This document shows positions 48,055 to 57,436 of a stretch of DNA of 64,000 nt, piece by piece. Source of the DNA: Lactobacillus melliventris. GTDB lineage: Bacteria > Bacillota > Bacilli > Lactobacillales > Lactobacillaceae. The notes under the pieces are model-generated. The model worked only from the letters and a program-made list of their open reading frames with translations. It was not told where the DNA came from and did no database searches. The stretch lies in contig NZ_JAAEEB010000002.1 in NCBI RefSeq assembly GCF_013346935.1, positions 62,001 to 126,000 on the forward strand, written 5' to 3'. Every line of letters begins with the position of its first letter. The first letter of the stretch is position 1. A program made the position numbers and the translations under genes.

Positions 48055-48977
48055 TTACTTTCACTTCTCTCAATTTTATCAATGAATTCTTCAGTCAATT
48101 TTTTTAAATTTGGCTTCGAATATTTTTCAGCTTTAGATTTATCTATTAAATAATCTAATCTACTTTCAAGTTGAGAATTATAGGAAAATTCATTTTTAAA
48201 AACTTTAATTCCATCCCTTTTAAATTTTTTACTTGTTTTTAAATCATGTATAATTTCTTCAATTCCAACTTTTTCATTTTGTTTTACATTGGTAATGATG
48301 ATGCCTAAATTTTTTAAAGGCTTATCTTTAAAATATGGAATATCTTCGCTGATAAGAAATTTAACAACTTTCTCCAGCATATCAACACCAAGAGTCGAAT
48401 ACGCTTCAGGTTTAACAGGTATCACATAAAAATCGCTTGTTTTCAATGCTGCAATTGTATAAGAAGAGTAAGTTGGTGGACAATCAATCAATATGTAATC
48501 GAAATTTTCCCTAATTTTATTTTTTTCGATAAAATTATACAATCCATTTTCAAGTTGACTACTACTCAAATTTCTTGTAATAAAATCTAAGCCGAATTCT
48601 CCAGGTATAATACTTAAAGGTACATCATCTAATTTAACAATAACTTTTTTTAAATTTTCTGTTGGATTTTCACTAGATAAATTACCATTAAAAATATTTT
48701 GTATAGACGCATAGGTAATTTTGTACTTTTTCTCTTTGGCTTTACTTTCATTACCTTCGTTCTCTTTAGCTTCTCTTTTATTATTTTCTGCTATCTTCTT
48801 TGATTGTGCATAACCAAAAATCTTAAAAACTGATTGCGTTAAATTAATTTGTGGATCTATATCTATTAACAAAACTTTTTTTTCTAAATTATACGCTAAA
48901 TGGTAACCAATTTCTCTTGTAAGAGTTGTTTTCCCAACTCCGCCTTTCATATTAATAAAACTCACTACTACTCCCAT
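48051..48977 (-). CDS. ParA-family ATPase
   Basis: A 308-residue ParA/Soj-type ATPase. The deviant Walker A (KGGVGKTTL, with the signature Lys at residue 11) is followed by VLLIDIDPQINLTQSV (A') and DYILIDCPPTYS (Walker B). A highly charged insert (about residues 60-88, Lys/Glu/Asn-rich) sits between the A' motif and the core; this is unusual. Such ATPases position plasmids, chromosomes or protein clusters. The ATG follows AAAGGATG. No ParB-like gene adjoins. It is first in a three-gene AT-rich module next to a dead tyrosine recombinase. Confidence 0.9.
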   Translation of the reverse strand: MGVVVSFINMKGGVGKTTLTREIGYHLAYNLEKKVLLIDIDPQINLTQSVFKIFGYAQSKKIAENNKREAKENEGNESKAKEKKYKITYASIQNIFNGNLSSENPTENLKKVIVKLDDVPLSIIPGEFGLDFITRNLSSSQLENGLYNFIEKNKIRENFDYILIDCPPTYSSYTIAALKTSDFYVIPVKPEAYSTLGVDMLEKVVKFLISEDIPYFKDKPLKNLGIIITNVKQNEKVGIEEIIHDLKTSKKFKRDGIKVFKNEFSYNSQLESRLDYLIDKSKAEKYSKPNLKKLTEEFIDKIERSESK

Positions 48978-49100
48978 TATATTAACATCCTTTACTTCAA
49001 AAGTTGCTTTTTCAATTATTTTAACTCAAATAACTCATATATTTAAAACTAATTTTATGGATTTTTTTAAACTTAAATTAGTAATTCTAGTTTTATGTAT

Positions 49101-49720
49101 TTACTTATCATTCATAATCAAATTTGACATTTCGATATTTCTATCTTTATCTATATGCACATAAGTTTTCATAAACACCTTGACTGTATGCCAATACAAC
49201 TTGCTGCCCACGAATAAGACATTCTTGGAGTATTGCCTAATTTCGTTGCTACCGTATGCCGACAAGTGTACATGCTAATATTTAAACTTTCGCTATCTAT
49301 GCCCACTTTCTTTCATACCTCTTTCAACATATCGTTCGTACTATATTGAACTATTGGATAGTCTAATGCACACAAACGATAATCTTTAATATTCAACATG
49401 ATCAAATCATTTTTATTAGCCATATCATGCTCAAAAAGAAATCTATTTTGACAATGTTTAAACTTCGCCAATAACTGTAAAAGTGGTTCAGGAAGGGGTA
49501 AGGTTAGTCTAAATTCTCCTTTAGGCCTAATCTTCAAATGAACGTTAAACTGTTTTTCTTTTTCATTCCATGAATTATTATTCTGAAAACTTTATACTTA
49601 CCATCAGTGACTAAATTAGACCATTTAAGGCCTTGAATTTCTTGTGGTTGCATACCAGTTTGCAAAACAATTAAAATTGCAATTTTAGTAGAGTCCAATA
49701 ACTGACACTAGTTGTATTTA
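49101..49720 (-). pseudogene. Decayed tyrosine recombinase (integrase)
   Basis: Reading the minus strand from about 49720: LIVLQTGMQPQEIQGLKW (the first catalytic box, with Gln where Arg is expected), then after frameshifts KGEFRLTLPLPEPLLQLLAK (open 49537-49313), MYTCRHTVATKLGN (the RHT box) and FMKTYVHIDKDRNIEM before a stop at 49101. The active Tyr end is compatible with KTYVHID. At least three frame changes and the lost Arg make it inactive. It probably brought in the ParA module; the tRNA-Thr gene at 50347 is the likely attachment gene. Confidence 0.75.
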
Positions 49721-49744
49721 ATTGTCGATATATTTCCGCTTTAA

Positions 49745-50086
49745 TCCTTTAAAGACGTTAATGAATTTTGGATTGAGAAGTTTAATTTTCTTTACACTGA
49801 TATTGATTTCAAAGAAAAACTTATAGGTTCAACTAATGAAGAATTTATTGTATTATTCACTAGATGAATAGAAAAACAATACCACTTGGAATCCGAACGA
49901 AGAAATACAGATGTTCTTATAAAATTTGTCGATAAATTTTCTGAAAATACTAATCATGCTGTTGCTAAATGGCAAAGTGGTTCGGTAAGTAAAAAAGAAG
50001 TAATTGAAAATCTAGATATTAGGCTAGAATATCTTACTAATTTTATTCAACATTCTGGTTTTGGAAACGAAGATAAGTCTGAGTAA
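49745..50086 (+). pseudogene. Small gene interrupted by one stop codon
   Basis: The plus-strand frame reads FKDVNEFWIEKFNFLY, EEFIVLFTR, a TGA, then IEKQYHLESERRNTDVLIKF and continues open to a TAA at 50086. The composition is the same before and after the stop, so a Trp codon (TGG to TGA) has probably changed. About 112 residues in all; the start is lost. The part after the stop (66 codons from a TTG) could still be made. The family is unknown. It lies inside the island between the dead integrase and the tRNA. Confidence 0.5.
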
Positions 50087-50274
50087 TAATACTCGGGCTT
50101 TTGTTATCCCCCACTTCTTGCCACACGTAAACGTATCTTATAGATGCTGTTATACCAATATTTATCGTGAATCAAAAACATCTTTATCACACAAAAATTA
50201 TCAAATTCTATTTTTGTGGCAGTTATGTAGCAAAAGTTAAATATACAACTTTGCATAAGTATCAACTAAAAAAC

Positions 50275-50325
50275 AAAAAAGTCGATTATCAAGGTATTTA
50301 TGAAACCTCAATAATCGACTTTTTA
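50275..50325 (-). terminator. Terminator of the tRNA gene
   Basis: GTCGATTAT pairs with ATAATCGAC, flanked by A6 and T5 runs, about 20 bases after the 3' end of the tRNA. Works in both directions. Confidence 0.8.
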
Positions 50326-50346
50326 AAGCTATTTTATAATAATTTA

Positions 50347-50419
50347 TGCTGACTAGAGGATTCGAACCTCCGACCTCATCATTACTAATGACGTGCTCTG
50401 CCAACTGAGCTAAGTCAGC
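50347..50419 (-). tRNA. tRNA-Thr, anticodon AGT
   Basis: The minus strand folds into a full cloverleaf of 73 bases with discriminator A. Acceptor stem GCTGACT/AGTCAGC, D-arm GCTC/GAGC, anticodon stem CGTCA/TGATG with loop TTAGTAA, and T-arm GGAGG/CCTCT around TTCGAAT. The loop places AGT at 34-36, so it reads threonine ACY codons after A34 deamination. CCA is not encoded. Its 3' end points to the AT-rich ParA/integrase island, which fits integration there. Confidence 0.95.
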
Positions 50420-50571
50420 ATTGTCATATCTCGACAACGATATTAATTAAAACATATTCTATTAGTTTACGCAAGCATTTTTTGACTTTTTCTCAGTTTT
50501 TGTTATAACTAAGCTTTGGTAAACTTTTTAAGAGTATAATATAAAGATAGATTCAGAATGGAGTGGATGTA

Positions 50572-51273
50572 ATGGCAAATTTAGCCTCGATTAGCGCAGA
50601 GTTCCCCTGGGTACTACGAATTTTAGTTGCCTCCTTGTGTGGCGCACTGATCGGTTATGAACGCGCAATTCAAAGAAAAAGTGCTGGAGTGCGGACACAT
50701 ATTGTAGTTGCCTTCTCGTCTGCGCTATTTATGATAGTTTCAAAATACGGCTTTGGTGATTTACTAAAAATGTCTGATGTTGCTCTGGACCCTTCCAGAA
50801 TTGCTGCGCAGATAGTTTCAGGCATTTCATTTATCGGTGCCGGCACAATTTTAATCAAAAAGCAACAGATCTCCGGCTTAACCACAGCTGCGGGTATCTG
50901 GGCTACGGCAGCCATCGGAATGGCAATTGGTTCTGGCCTTTATTTTATCGGAATTTTAGCTACTGCCTTCCTTTTCGTCATTCAGATGATGTTTCACGAT
51001 GATACTATCATTGACAAAATCATCATGCATATCAGGTTTAATATTCAAATAGAAGCTGTAAATAAACCTAATATCTTGCATATCATCGAACAGGAACTGC
51101 AAACAAATCATGTTGAAAATGTTTCTGTCAAGATTCTTTTTGTCAGTGATGAAAGAATTATCTTTTTTGTAGACGGCATCATCAATAATAATATTAATGA
51201 AAATGATATTATCATGGCTCTGCGCAAATATCCTGACATCAAGCGGATCAGTATTGCTAGTATAGATAAATAA
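50572..51273 (+). CDS. MgtC/SapB-family membrane protein
   Basis: A 233-residue protein of the MgtC/SapB family. The N-terminal ~150 residues carry the conserved membrane core (LCGALIGYERAIQRKSAGVR, GISFIGAGTILIKK, GLTTAAGIWATAAIGMAIGS); the rest is a soluble C-terminal domain. MgtC proteins help cells cope with low Mg2+ and, in pathogens, inhibit the ATP synthase; the lactobacillus role is unknown. The frame is open to GTG at 50563, but GGAGTGG suits the ATG at 50572. Confidence 0.9.
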   Translation: MANLASISAEFPWVLRILVASLCGALIGYERAIQRKSAGVRTHIVVAFSSALFMIVSKYGFGDLLKMSDVALDPSRIAAQIVSGISFIGAGTILIKKQQISGLTTAAGIWATAAIGMAIGSGLYFIGILATAFLFVIQMMFHDDTIIDKIIMHIRFNIQIEAVNKPNILHIIEQELQTNHVENVSVKILFVSDERIIFFVDGIINNNINENDIIMALRKYPDIKRISIASIDK

Positions 51274-51389
51274 AGTTATATTTTTTAAGCAATAGTTAAT
51301 TCTATTGTTTTTTTTGCATTATTTTTATCTAAATTGCACAAACTTACTACAATATTAATATCAACTTTTATTACGAAAGGAGAATTTAT

Positions 51390-52589
51390 ATGGCCGGACC
51401 CTTGGATTATTTACGCTGGCGCGGCGACTTAAGCTTTAAAGAAAAGCCATTTAATAGTGTTGATGCTTCACTGCTGTCATCTATTGCCTATTTGCCGGCC
51501 GATAGTTCTGCTACCAACCATACTCTAGGAGAAGTAGCGGAAAAATTGCGGAACTTGTCTTCTTTTCAACATCAAATGTATGCCGAAACTGCAACTGAAG
51601 TTATGTTGTTACCGGAAAGTCCTAGAATCGGCAACATCAAGATTCTAGATTGGACAGACAGACTGGAAAAGGAGCCTCACCCGTTACAATTTACTGCTGC
51701 CACCTTTCTTATTGACACAAAAACCATTGCTGTCGTCTTTCGCGGAACTGACGGCACTATGATTGGCTTAAATGAAGATATGGGTATGAATTACCTGCCT
51801 GAGATTTATGGTCAGGAAGTGGCAGCTAAATATTTAACAGAAATAGCACATAAATTTAGTGATCAACAAATTTACCTTTTAGGCCATTCAAAAGGAGGGA
51901 ACTTTGCTCAGTTTGCTTTATGTGCAGTTGAGCCTGAAATTCAAAAGCGGGTAATCAAGGCGATTAGTTTTGACGGGCCGGGCTTTTTCCATAAGGTATA
52001 CACGAGTCCTGGTTTCACTTCTTCTATGTCTAAAATGAAAACCTACATTCCCCAGAATTCAATCTTTGGTGCAATGCTTGACCATCCGGAACAAACTCTG
52101 GTTGTCAAAAGTACCGTACCAATGCGCAACCAGCATGACCCTCGCCGCTGGTCAGTAGGTCGCGACAGTTTTACTCTAGCCGATGGTCTTTCTTCCAGTA
52201 GCCGCGTGATCAGACATGCTCTAATTAATTTCAATAATTCGATTCCCGATCAAGAAAGAAACGATGCCTTTTCTGATCTTTTCGAGGCTTTTGAGAATTA
52301 TGACATTGATGAATTAAACCAACTAACTAGTAATAAAATAGTAGGAACCTACCGCTTTGGTCGCGCCTTTTTATCCCTTGAACCCCAAGAACGAAAGTTG
52401 TTAACTCAAGTGTTAAGCAATATCTGGAATTCCTACAAAAAGAATATGACTTTGCCCTTAATGGCCAGCAACTACGACCTTTATCCTAAAAGTAATGATT
52501 CTAATAAAGCGCCAGTGTTCTATGAATTTTACGATCCTGATCGACCGAATCTTAAATTACCAGAGAGTATTCGCCGTAAATTGCGATAA
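51390..52589 (+). CDS. Mbeg1-like alpha/beta hydrolase (DUF2974)
   Basis: A 399-residue soluble protein. The N-terminal half shows FKEKPFNSVDASLLSSIAYL, and then VVFRGTDGTM and the nucleophile elbow LLGHSKGGNF (GxSxGG), which mark an alpha/beta hydrolase of the Mbeg1/DUF2974 type. Such proteins are often annotated as lipases or esterases; substrate data are scarce. The C-terminal ~150 residues are helical. The start follows AAAGGAG. It stands alone and is followed by its own terminator. Confidence 0.85.
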   Translation: MAGPLDYLRWRGDLSFKEKPFNSVDASLLSSIAYLPADSSATNHTLGEVAEKLRNLSSFQHQMYAETATEVMLLPESPRIGNIKILDWTDRLEKEPHPLQFTAATFLIDTKTIAVVFRGTDGTMIGLNEDMGMNYLPEIYGQEVAAKYLTEIAHKFSDQQIYLLGHSKGGNFAQFALCAVEPEIQKRVIKAISFDGPGFFHKVYTSPGFTSSMSKMKTYIPQNSIFGAMLDHPEQTLVVKSTVPMRNQHDPRRWSVGRDSFTLADGLSSSSRVIRHALINFNNSIPDQERNDAFSDLFEAFENYDIDELNQLTSNKIVGTYRFGRAFLSLEPQERKLLTQVLSNIWNSYKKNMTLPLMASNYDLYPKSNDSNKAPVFYEFYDPDRPNLKLPESIRRKLR

Positions 52590-52609
52590 ATTGTTTCATG
52601 TGTAACCCA

Positions 52610-52655
52610 AAAAAGAGATTGAGTAAACCGTTGGTCTTCTCAATCTCCTTTTTAT
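52610..52655 (+). terminator. Terminator of the hydrolase gene
   Basis: GAGATTGAG pairs with CTCAATCTC, preceded by an A-run and followed by T's, about 20 bases after the stop. It also faces the end of the minus-strand CsbD-like gene. Confidence 0.8.
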
Positions 52656-52670
52656 TTATTAATTAAAAAA

Positions 52671-52829
52671 TTAATTCTTCATTTTATCCTTAACGTCATC
52701 AACTTTGTCTTTGACGTTTTCAGTAGCTTCTTGTGCCTTATCTTTAACGTCGCCAGCAGCTTGTTGAACTTTGCCTTTGACTTCTTTAGCTTTGCCAGCT
52801 ACTTTATCTTTAAAACCTTTATCAGCCAT
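52671..52829 (-). CDS. CsbD-like small stress protein
   Basis: A 52-residue, highly charged protein. It has the CsbD pattern of repeated K-DK/K-K heptad-like units: FKDKVAGKAKEVKGKVQQAA, GDVKDKAQEATENVKDK. No Cys, Trp or hydrophobic core. In Bacillus and relatives CsbD is a general-stress protein of unknown biochemical role. The start follows AAAGGATC. Flanked by terminators at both sides; a stand-alone gene. Confidence 0.85.
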   Translation of the reverse strand: MADKGFKDKVAGKAKEVKGKVQQAAGDVKDKAQEATENVKDKVDDVKDKMKN

Positions 52830-52948
52830 CTTAATCGATCCTTTCCCAAAAAATTAGCGAAAAATTTCTATTCACACCTTAATAGTACAATTTTGTATAA
52901 TTATTGTCATTAAAAACGCCCTATTTTTTGTTAAAAGATATAGAAAAG

Positions 52949-52992
52949 CAAAAAGCCATAGCTTTTTACTATAAATCACCATGGCTTTTATT
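52949..52992 (-). terminator. Terminator of the dnaB transcript
   Basis: AAAAGCCAT/ATGGCTTTT with a loop of about 20 bases, right after the dnaB stop. On the minus strand it runs into T's. Confidence 0.75.
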
Positions 52993-52997
52993 CTTTC

Positions 52998-54377
52998 TTA
53001 TTCGTTAGGCTGATCATGACTATAATCGAGATTAGAAAAGCGATTATAAGGTTTAGAAAACATTAATTTTACTGTTCCCCTGCTACCTGAACGGTTCTTT
53101 TCAATAATAACCTCAACTTCGCCATTATCATCTTCAGCCGATACTTCCTTATTTTCCTCGCCTTCTTCTTCATCGCGATAGTAATCATCACGGTAAAGAA
53201 AAGAGACAATGTCGGCATCTTGCTCAATTGAGCCGGATTCACGAATATCAGATAAGACAGGTCTCTTGTCCTGCCTTTGTTCAACTGACCGCGACAATTG
53301 CGACAAAGCAATAACAGGTACATGAAGCTCCTTGGCTAATTTCTTCAATTGCCGTGAAATAGCCGAAACTTCCTGCTGGCGTGATTCACTGTGCGGACCT
53401 TCAATTAACTGCAGGTAATCAATTACAATTAGGCCTAAATTGCCTCTCTCTTTAGCTAAACGGCGAGACTGTGCCCTAATCTGACTCATCTTAATTCCCG
53501 GTGTGTCATCGATATAAATATTGGCTGTTGCCAAAGAGCCGGATGCAGTGACTAATTTAGGCCACTCGTCTTCATCCAGTTGACCAGTACGCAAGTGTTG
53601 CGAATTGATTAGACCTTCAGAAGCCAGCATTCTCTGCACTAACTGCTCCCCACTCATTTCCAAAGAAAACATTGCCACAGTTTTATCGGTATGCAAGCCG
53701 ACATACTGGGCAACATTAAGCGCAAAGGAAGTCTTGCCCACTCCGGGACGTGCCGCCACAATTATTAGTTCATCATCATGAAAACCGGTAGTCATCTTAT
53801 CGAGCTCCACAAACCCGGTCGGCAGACCCGTAACCATATTGCCATCTTCAGGAATGTTGTTAATTTCATCAATAGTAGAGTTAACGATATCCTTGATATT
53901 ACGAAAACCATTGGCATTATTTTCCGATGAGACATTCATAATCTCACTTTCGGCATTATCTAAAATGTCGGTGACATCATCGGAATCCTGCATTGCATTC
54001 GTAATAATTTTTTGACTGGCAGAAATCAGCCGCCGCAATAAAGCTTTACGGTGAACAATTTTAGCATAATAAGTGACGTGAGCAGCCGTTGGCGTAGCCA
54101 TAGCCAGCTCAGAAACATAAGCTATACCACCAATATCATCAAGCTGATTTTTCTTAGTCAGTTCATCCTGCAGCGTTAACGGATCAATTGCATCCTCACG
54201 GTCAGATAAATCAAGCATAGCCTGGAAAACCAACTGATTTGCTCTTTTATAAAAATCTTCTGGCTGAACCTCTGCGCTGGCATCAGCTATGGCAGCAGGA
54301 TCAATAAAAATTGCACCTAGAACGGCCTTTTCCGCTTCATCATCATGTGGTATCTGCTGTGAGACAATATTATCCAT
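52998..54377 (-). CDS. dnaB: Replicative DNA helicase DnaB
   Basis: A 459-residue hexameric replicative helicase that unwinds DNA ahead of the replisome. The N-terminal domain (PHDDEAEKAVLGAIFIDPAA) is followed by a linker and the RecA-like domain with Walker A ARPGVGKTS (K215), Walker B LGLIVIDYLQLI and the conserved QLSRSVEQR and SDIRESGSIEQDAD. Length is standard (E. coli 471). It follows rplI by 36 bases, the usual order in lactobacilli near the origin (gdpP-rplI-dnaB). Confidence 0.98.
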   Translation of the reverse strand: MDNIVSQQIPHDDEAEKAVLGAIFIDPAAIADASAEVQPEDFYKRANQLVFQAMLDLSDREDAIDPLTLQDELTKKNQLDDIGGIAYVSELAMATPTAAHVTYYAKIVHRKALLRRLISASQKIITNAMQDSDDVTDILDNAESEIMNVSSENNANGFRNIKDIVNSTIDEINNIPEDGNMVTGLPTGFVELDKMTTGFHDDELIIVAARPGVGKTSFALNVAQYVGLHTDKTVAMFSLEMSGEQLVQRMLASEGLINSQHLRTGQLDEDEWPKLVTASGSLATANIYIDDTPGIKMSQIRAQSRRLAKERGNLGLIVIDYLQLIEGPHSESRQQEVSAISRQLKKLAKELHVPVIALSQLSRSVEQRQDKRPVLSDIRESGSIEQDADIVSFLYRDDYYRDEEEGEENKEVSAEDDNGEVEVIIEKNRSGSRGTVKLMFSKPYNRFSNLDYSHDQPNE

Positions 54378-54413
54378 TACTTACGCCCACTTTTTTCAGA
54401 ATTCAACTACAGT

Positions 54414-54869
54414 TTAATCCTGTTCGGTAACATGAACGCGAATTTTACCTTCTACGCCCTTAAATAACTTAACCGGCACATTCGTGTATCCTAAGGATTT
54501 AATTGGTTCAGGCAGGTTTAATTTGCGCTTATCTATCTTAATACCAAACTGTTTTTCTAAGCCTTCAACGATCTTTTTACCAGAAATTGAACCAAACAGT
54601 CTGGAATCTGAACCGGCTTTAGACTTGAAGTTAACTACTGTTTCATCCTTTTCCAGTTCAGACTTAATCTTTTCTGCTTCAGCCTTTTCAGTTTCATATG
54701 CCGCCTTTTCGTTAGCAGCCACTCTTGCCAAAGTATGCATATTTGCTTTAGTTGCAGCTTTGGCTAGACCTCTTTTAAATAAAAAGTTTTGGGCATAACC
54801 ATCAGGAACGTTTTTAACATCACCGCGTTTGCCACGGCCTTTAACATCTTCAGTAAAAATAACTTTCAT
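54414..54869 (-). CDS. rplI: 50S ribosomal protein L9
   Basis: A 151-residue ribosomal protein. The N-terminal domain shows [20 protein letters not shown] and [13 protein letters not shown]; a long lysine/glutamate-rich connecting helix ([14 protein letters not shown]) links to the C-terminal RNA-binding domain ([20 protein letters not shown]). L9 sits at the base of the L1 stalk. The start follows AAAGGAG. It lies 12 bases after gdpP, as in Bacillus and lactobacilli. Confidence 0.98.
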   Translation of the reverse strand: MKVIFTEDVKGRGKRGDVKNVPDGYAQNFLFKRGLAKAATKANMHTLARVAANEKAAYETEKAEAEKIKSELEKDETVVNFKSKAGSDSRLFGSISGKKIVEGLEKQFGIKIDKRKLNLPEPIKSLGYTNVPVKLFKGVEGKIRVHVTEQD

Positions 54870-54881
54870 TGTGCTCTCCTT

Positions 54882-56903
54882 TTATTCATTTTCTTGTTCA
54901 TAAGTATCCACTGCATCCATCAATTTAGCAAGTGCCTCCTTAACAGATATCCCTTTAATTTGGGTAGCCGCATTAGACAAATGGCCGCCGCCGCCAAGTT
55001 TTTCCATAATAAGCTGAACGTTGATATCACCCATTGAACGAGCAGATATACCAATTGTATCCTTATTCCGTCTGGTAATTGCAAAACTGGCTTCAACATT
55101 TTCTAAATCCAGTGCCGTATCTGCAGCTTGAGCAGTAATAATAGGATCAATTTCCTTATCATCAGGTCCACATAAAACCGCCATTTTGGGTCTGATCATC
55201 TTCAAGCTGCTGACCAACCGGGTGCGCTGCAAGAAACTAGCAATATCTTCTTTTAGCAACTCGCTGACACCCATTGTACTTGCACCAATTGACCGCAAGT
55301 AACTGGCAGCATCAAATGTCCGAGTGCCGGTACGCAGCGAAAATTCTTTGGAATCAACTGTAATTCCCGCTAGCATCGCTGTAGCGTCAAGGTCGGTTAA
55401 AACCCGCTTACCTGAACTTGGCTGTTGGTACTCTACCATTTCAGTTACCAATTCACAGGCAGATGAGGCATAAGGTTCAACGTATGTCAGCATTGGATTC
55501 TCAGGGAATTCTTCACCACGACGGTGATGATCGATGACAATAATTCTATTTCTTAATTGCTCATATAATTCTTTGGAATAAGTAATAGAATATTTTGAAT
55601 GGTCAACCATAACCAACATAGACTTGTCAGTCAATGCTTCTAACGCATCCCCAGGTGCGATAAAAATATCATTATCTCCCTTTACTTTTTCCATTTTAGC
55701 AACTAAGCGGCTGACATCATAATTGGTCTTATTGACATCTAAGACAAAATTTGCCTTTACATGATGCAAACGGGCAATTTTAACAACGCCAATACCGCTA
55801 CCGACCGAATCCATGTCAGGGCTGGCATGACCAACTACAAAAACGCGGTCTGCTTCTTTGAACAGCTCACTAATCGCCTGTGAAACCATCCTTGCTCTAA
55901 CTCTGGTTCTCTTTTCCATCGGATTCGATTTACCACCATAGAAACGAGCTGCTTTACCGGGTTGACTAAGAACAACTTGGTCCCCGCCTCTGCCTAACGC
56001 CAAGTCAAGGTTAGACTGCGCTTGGTCAGCTAATTCAGTAATTAAGCTGCTGCCAAAAGCAATTCCAATTGATAAAGTTAACGGTGTATTATTACGACTT
56101 GTTTCTAACCGCATTTTATCCAAAACAGAAAACTTATCTTTTTCCATTTTAGCTAAATCTTGCATATGGAGTAATAATAAAAAGTGATCTTCATCAATGC
56201 GTTTAAGGTAAGCGTTAAAGTTTTTAGCATAATCACTCAGAGTATTCTGAACATATGCACTAGTAGCAGTCAATTCCTGGTCATGCATGGTTTCACTCAA
56301 CTCATCGTAATTATCAATAAAAATCTGTCCAATAGCTAATAATTCGTTTTTATATCGTTTTTCTATTTTAGCGTAACGCGTAATATCCAGTAAATAAACC
56401 ACGCCCAGGTTGTCTTGGATAACCATCTCAAATTGATGACCATCCCAATTAACTACATGGTTTTCAGCAGTTTTAGCCTTTAAGGATTCATTAATTAACT
56501 TATCCAGTTCAGGATCAACGGATGCAATTGTATGTCCAATCAGGTCTTCATTTTTTAAATAAAGCTGCAGATACGGATTGGCCCATTGAATTTGATGATC
56601 CTTATCGTAAAGTAAAATGCCCAGGGGCATCTTAATCATTGCTTCTTGCTCGCTACGCTTAATCCGATAAGATAAACTAACAGCAAAATTGTTTGCATTA
56701 CCAGCTAAGATATATGCACCATAACCGACGCATGCCACAGTTAAAATAAAGATTAAGACCATAGCCAAGCCAAATAATGGGTTCATGATCATCGCAACGA
56801 TGCTGCCCAAAAGCGATAGCGCTAAGATAATAATGACTGAAGCCGTCAGCCTAGAATCTTTAATAAAAGCAGGAAATTCAAGCTTACGTAAAAAATCTTT
56901 CAT
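54882..56903 (-). CDS. gdpP: Cyclic-di-AMP phosphodiesterase GdpP
   Basis: A 673-residue membrane-bound c-di-AMP phosphodiesterase. Two membrane segments lie at about 17-70, then a PAS-like domain (~85-175), a degenerate GGDEF domain (~180-310, with LGRGGDQVVL in place of the active GGDEF), and the DHH/DHHA1 domain: VGHASPDMDSVG, DHH at 458-460 (VIDHHRRGE), and GGGHLSNAAT near the end. It controls c-di-AMP and so potassium and cell-wall homeostasis. Operon with rplI and dnaB. Confidence 0.97.
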   Translation of the reverse strand: MKDFLRKLEFPAFIKDSRLTASVIIILALSLLGSIVAMIMNPLFGLAMVLIFILTVACVGYGAYILAGNANNFAVSLSYRIKRSEQEAMIKMPLGILLYDKDHQIQWANPYLQLYLKNEDLIGHTIASVDPELDKLINESLKAKTAENHVVNWDGHQFEMVIQDNLGVVYLLDITRYAKIEKRYKNELLAIGQIFIDNYDELSETMHDQELTATSAYVQNTLSDYAKNFNAYLKRIDEDHFLLLLHMQDLAKMEKDKFSVLDKMRLETSRNNTPLTLSIGIAFGSSLITELADQAQSNLDLALGRGGDQVVLSQPGKAARFYGGKSNPMEKRTRVRARMVSQAISELFKEADRVFVVGHASPDMDSVGSGIGVVKIARLHHVKANFVLDVNKTNYDVSRLVAKMEKVKGDNDIFIAPGDALEALTDKSMLVMVDHSKYSITYSKELYEQLRNRIIVIDHHRRGEEFPENPMLTYVEPYASSACELVTEMVEYQQPSSGKRVLTDLDATAMLAGITVDSKEFSLRTGTRTFDAASYLRSIGASTMGVSELLKEDIASFLQRTRLVSSLKMIRPKMAVLCGPDDKEIDPIITAQAADTALDLENVEASFAITRRNKDTIGISARSMGDINVQLIMEKLGGGGHLSNAATQIKGISVKEALAKLMDAVDTYEQENE

Positions 56904-57085
56904 GTAAGGTCCTTCCTAAAATAATGTATAATACATCATTATTATTATACATTGTATTCACTAGATAAGAAACTCCACAAGGTTCAGGTTTGAACTATCA
57001 TTACTTTTTTGGTTCTTTTTACTCTCTTTAACTGTCAAAATTTAACCAGTTACTTTTATTCTTGCTTAGATAATTTATGCATAAT

Positions 57086-57121
57086 AAAAAACCTCAAAAT
57101 TATCGTAATTTCAAGGTCTTT
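57086..57121 (-). terminator. Terminator after rpsR
   Basis: An ACCT/AGGT stem extended by AATTA/TAATT pairs, followed on the minus strand by T's, about 55 bases after the rpsR stop. It separates the rpsF unit from gdpP. Confidence 0.65.
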
Positions 57122-57171
57122 ATCAATAATTCCGCTCACTGCTTTTCAAGCATTAACAGAGTTTTTGTTTT

Positions 57172-57414
57172 TTAGTCTTCAGTAACAAATGGCAACAAGC
57201 CCATAATGCGAGCTCTTTCAATTGCCTTAGCTACCTTACGTTGATTCTTAGCGCTGGTGCCAGTGACACGACGTGGTAAGATTTTACCTCTCTCAGAGAT
57301 AAAACGTTTCAACAAATCAACGTCCTTATAGTCAACGTAATCAATATGGTTGGCAGCAATGTAGTCAACCTTACGACGACGATGAGCGCCGCCGCTTCTT
57401 CTTTGTTGAGCCAT
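57172..57414 (-). CDS. rpsR: 30S ribosomal protein S18
   Basis: An 80-residue S18 protein. It contains the conserved [33 protein letters not shown] and [19 protein letters not shown]. It binds S6 on the 30S platform. The N-terminal stretch is basic ([12 protein letters not shown]). It lies 22 bases after ssb, the usual rpsF-ssb-rpsR operon. Length is normal. Confidence 0.98.
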   Translation of the reverse strand: MAQQRRSGGAHRRRKVDYIAANHIDYVDYKDVDLLKRFISERGKILPRRVTGTSAKNQRKVAKAIERARIMGLLPFVTED

Positions 57415-57436
57415 ATCCTAGGTCCTTTCTGTTAAT

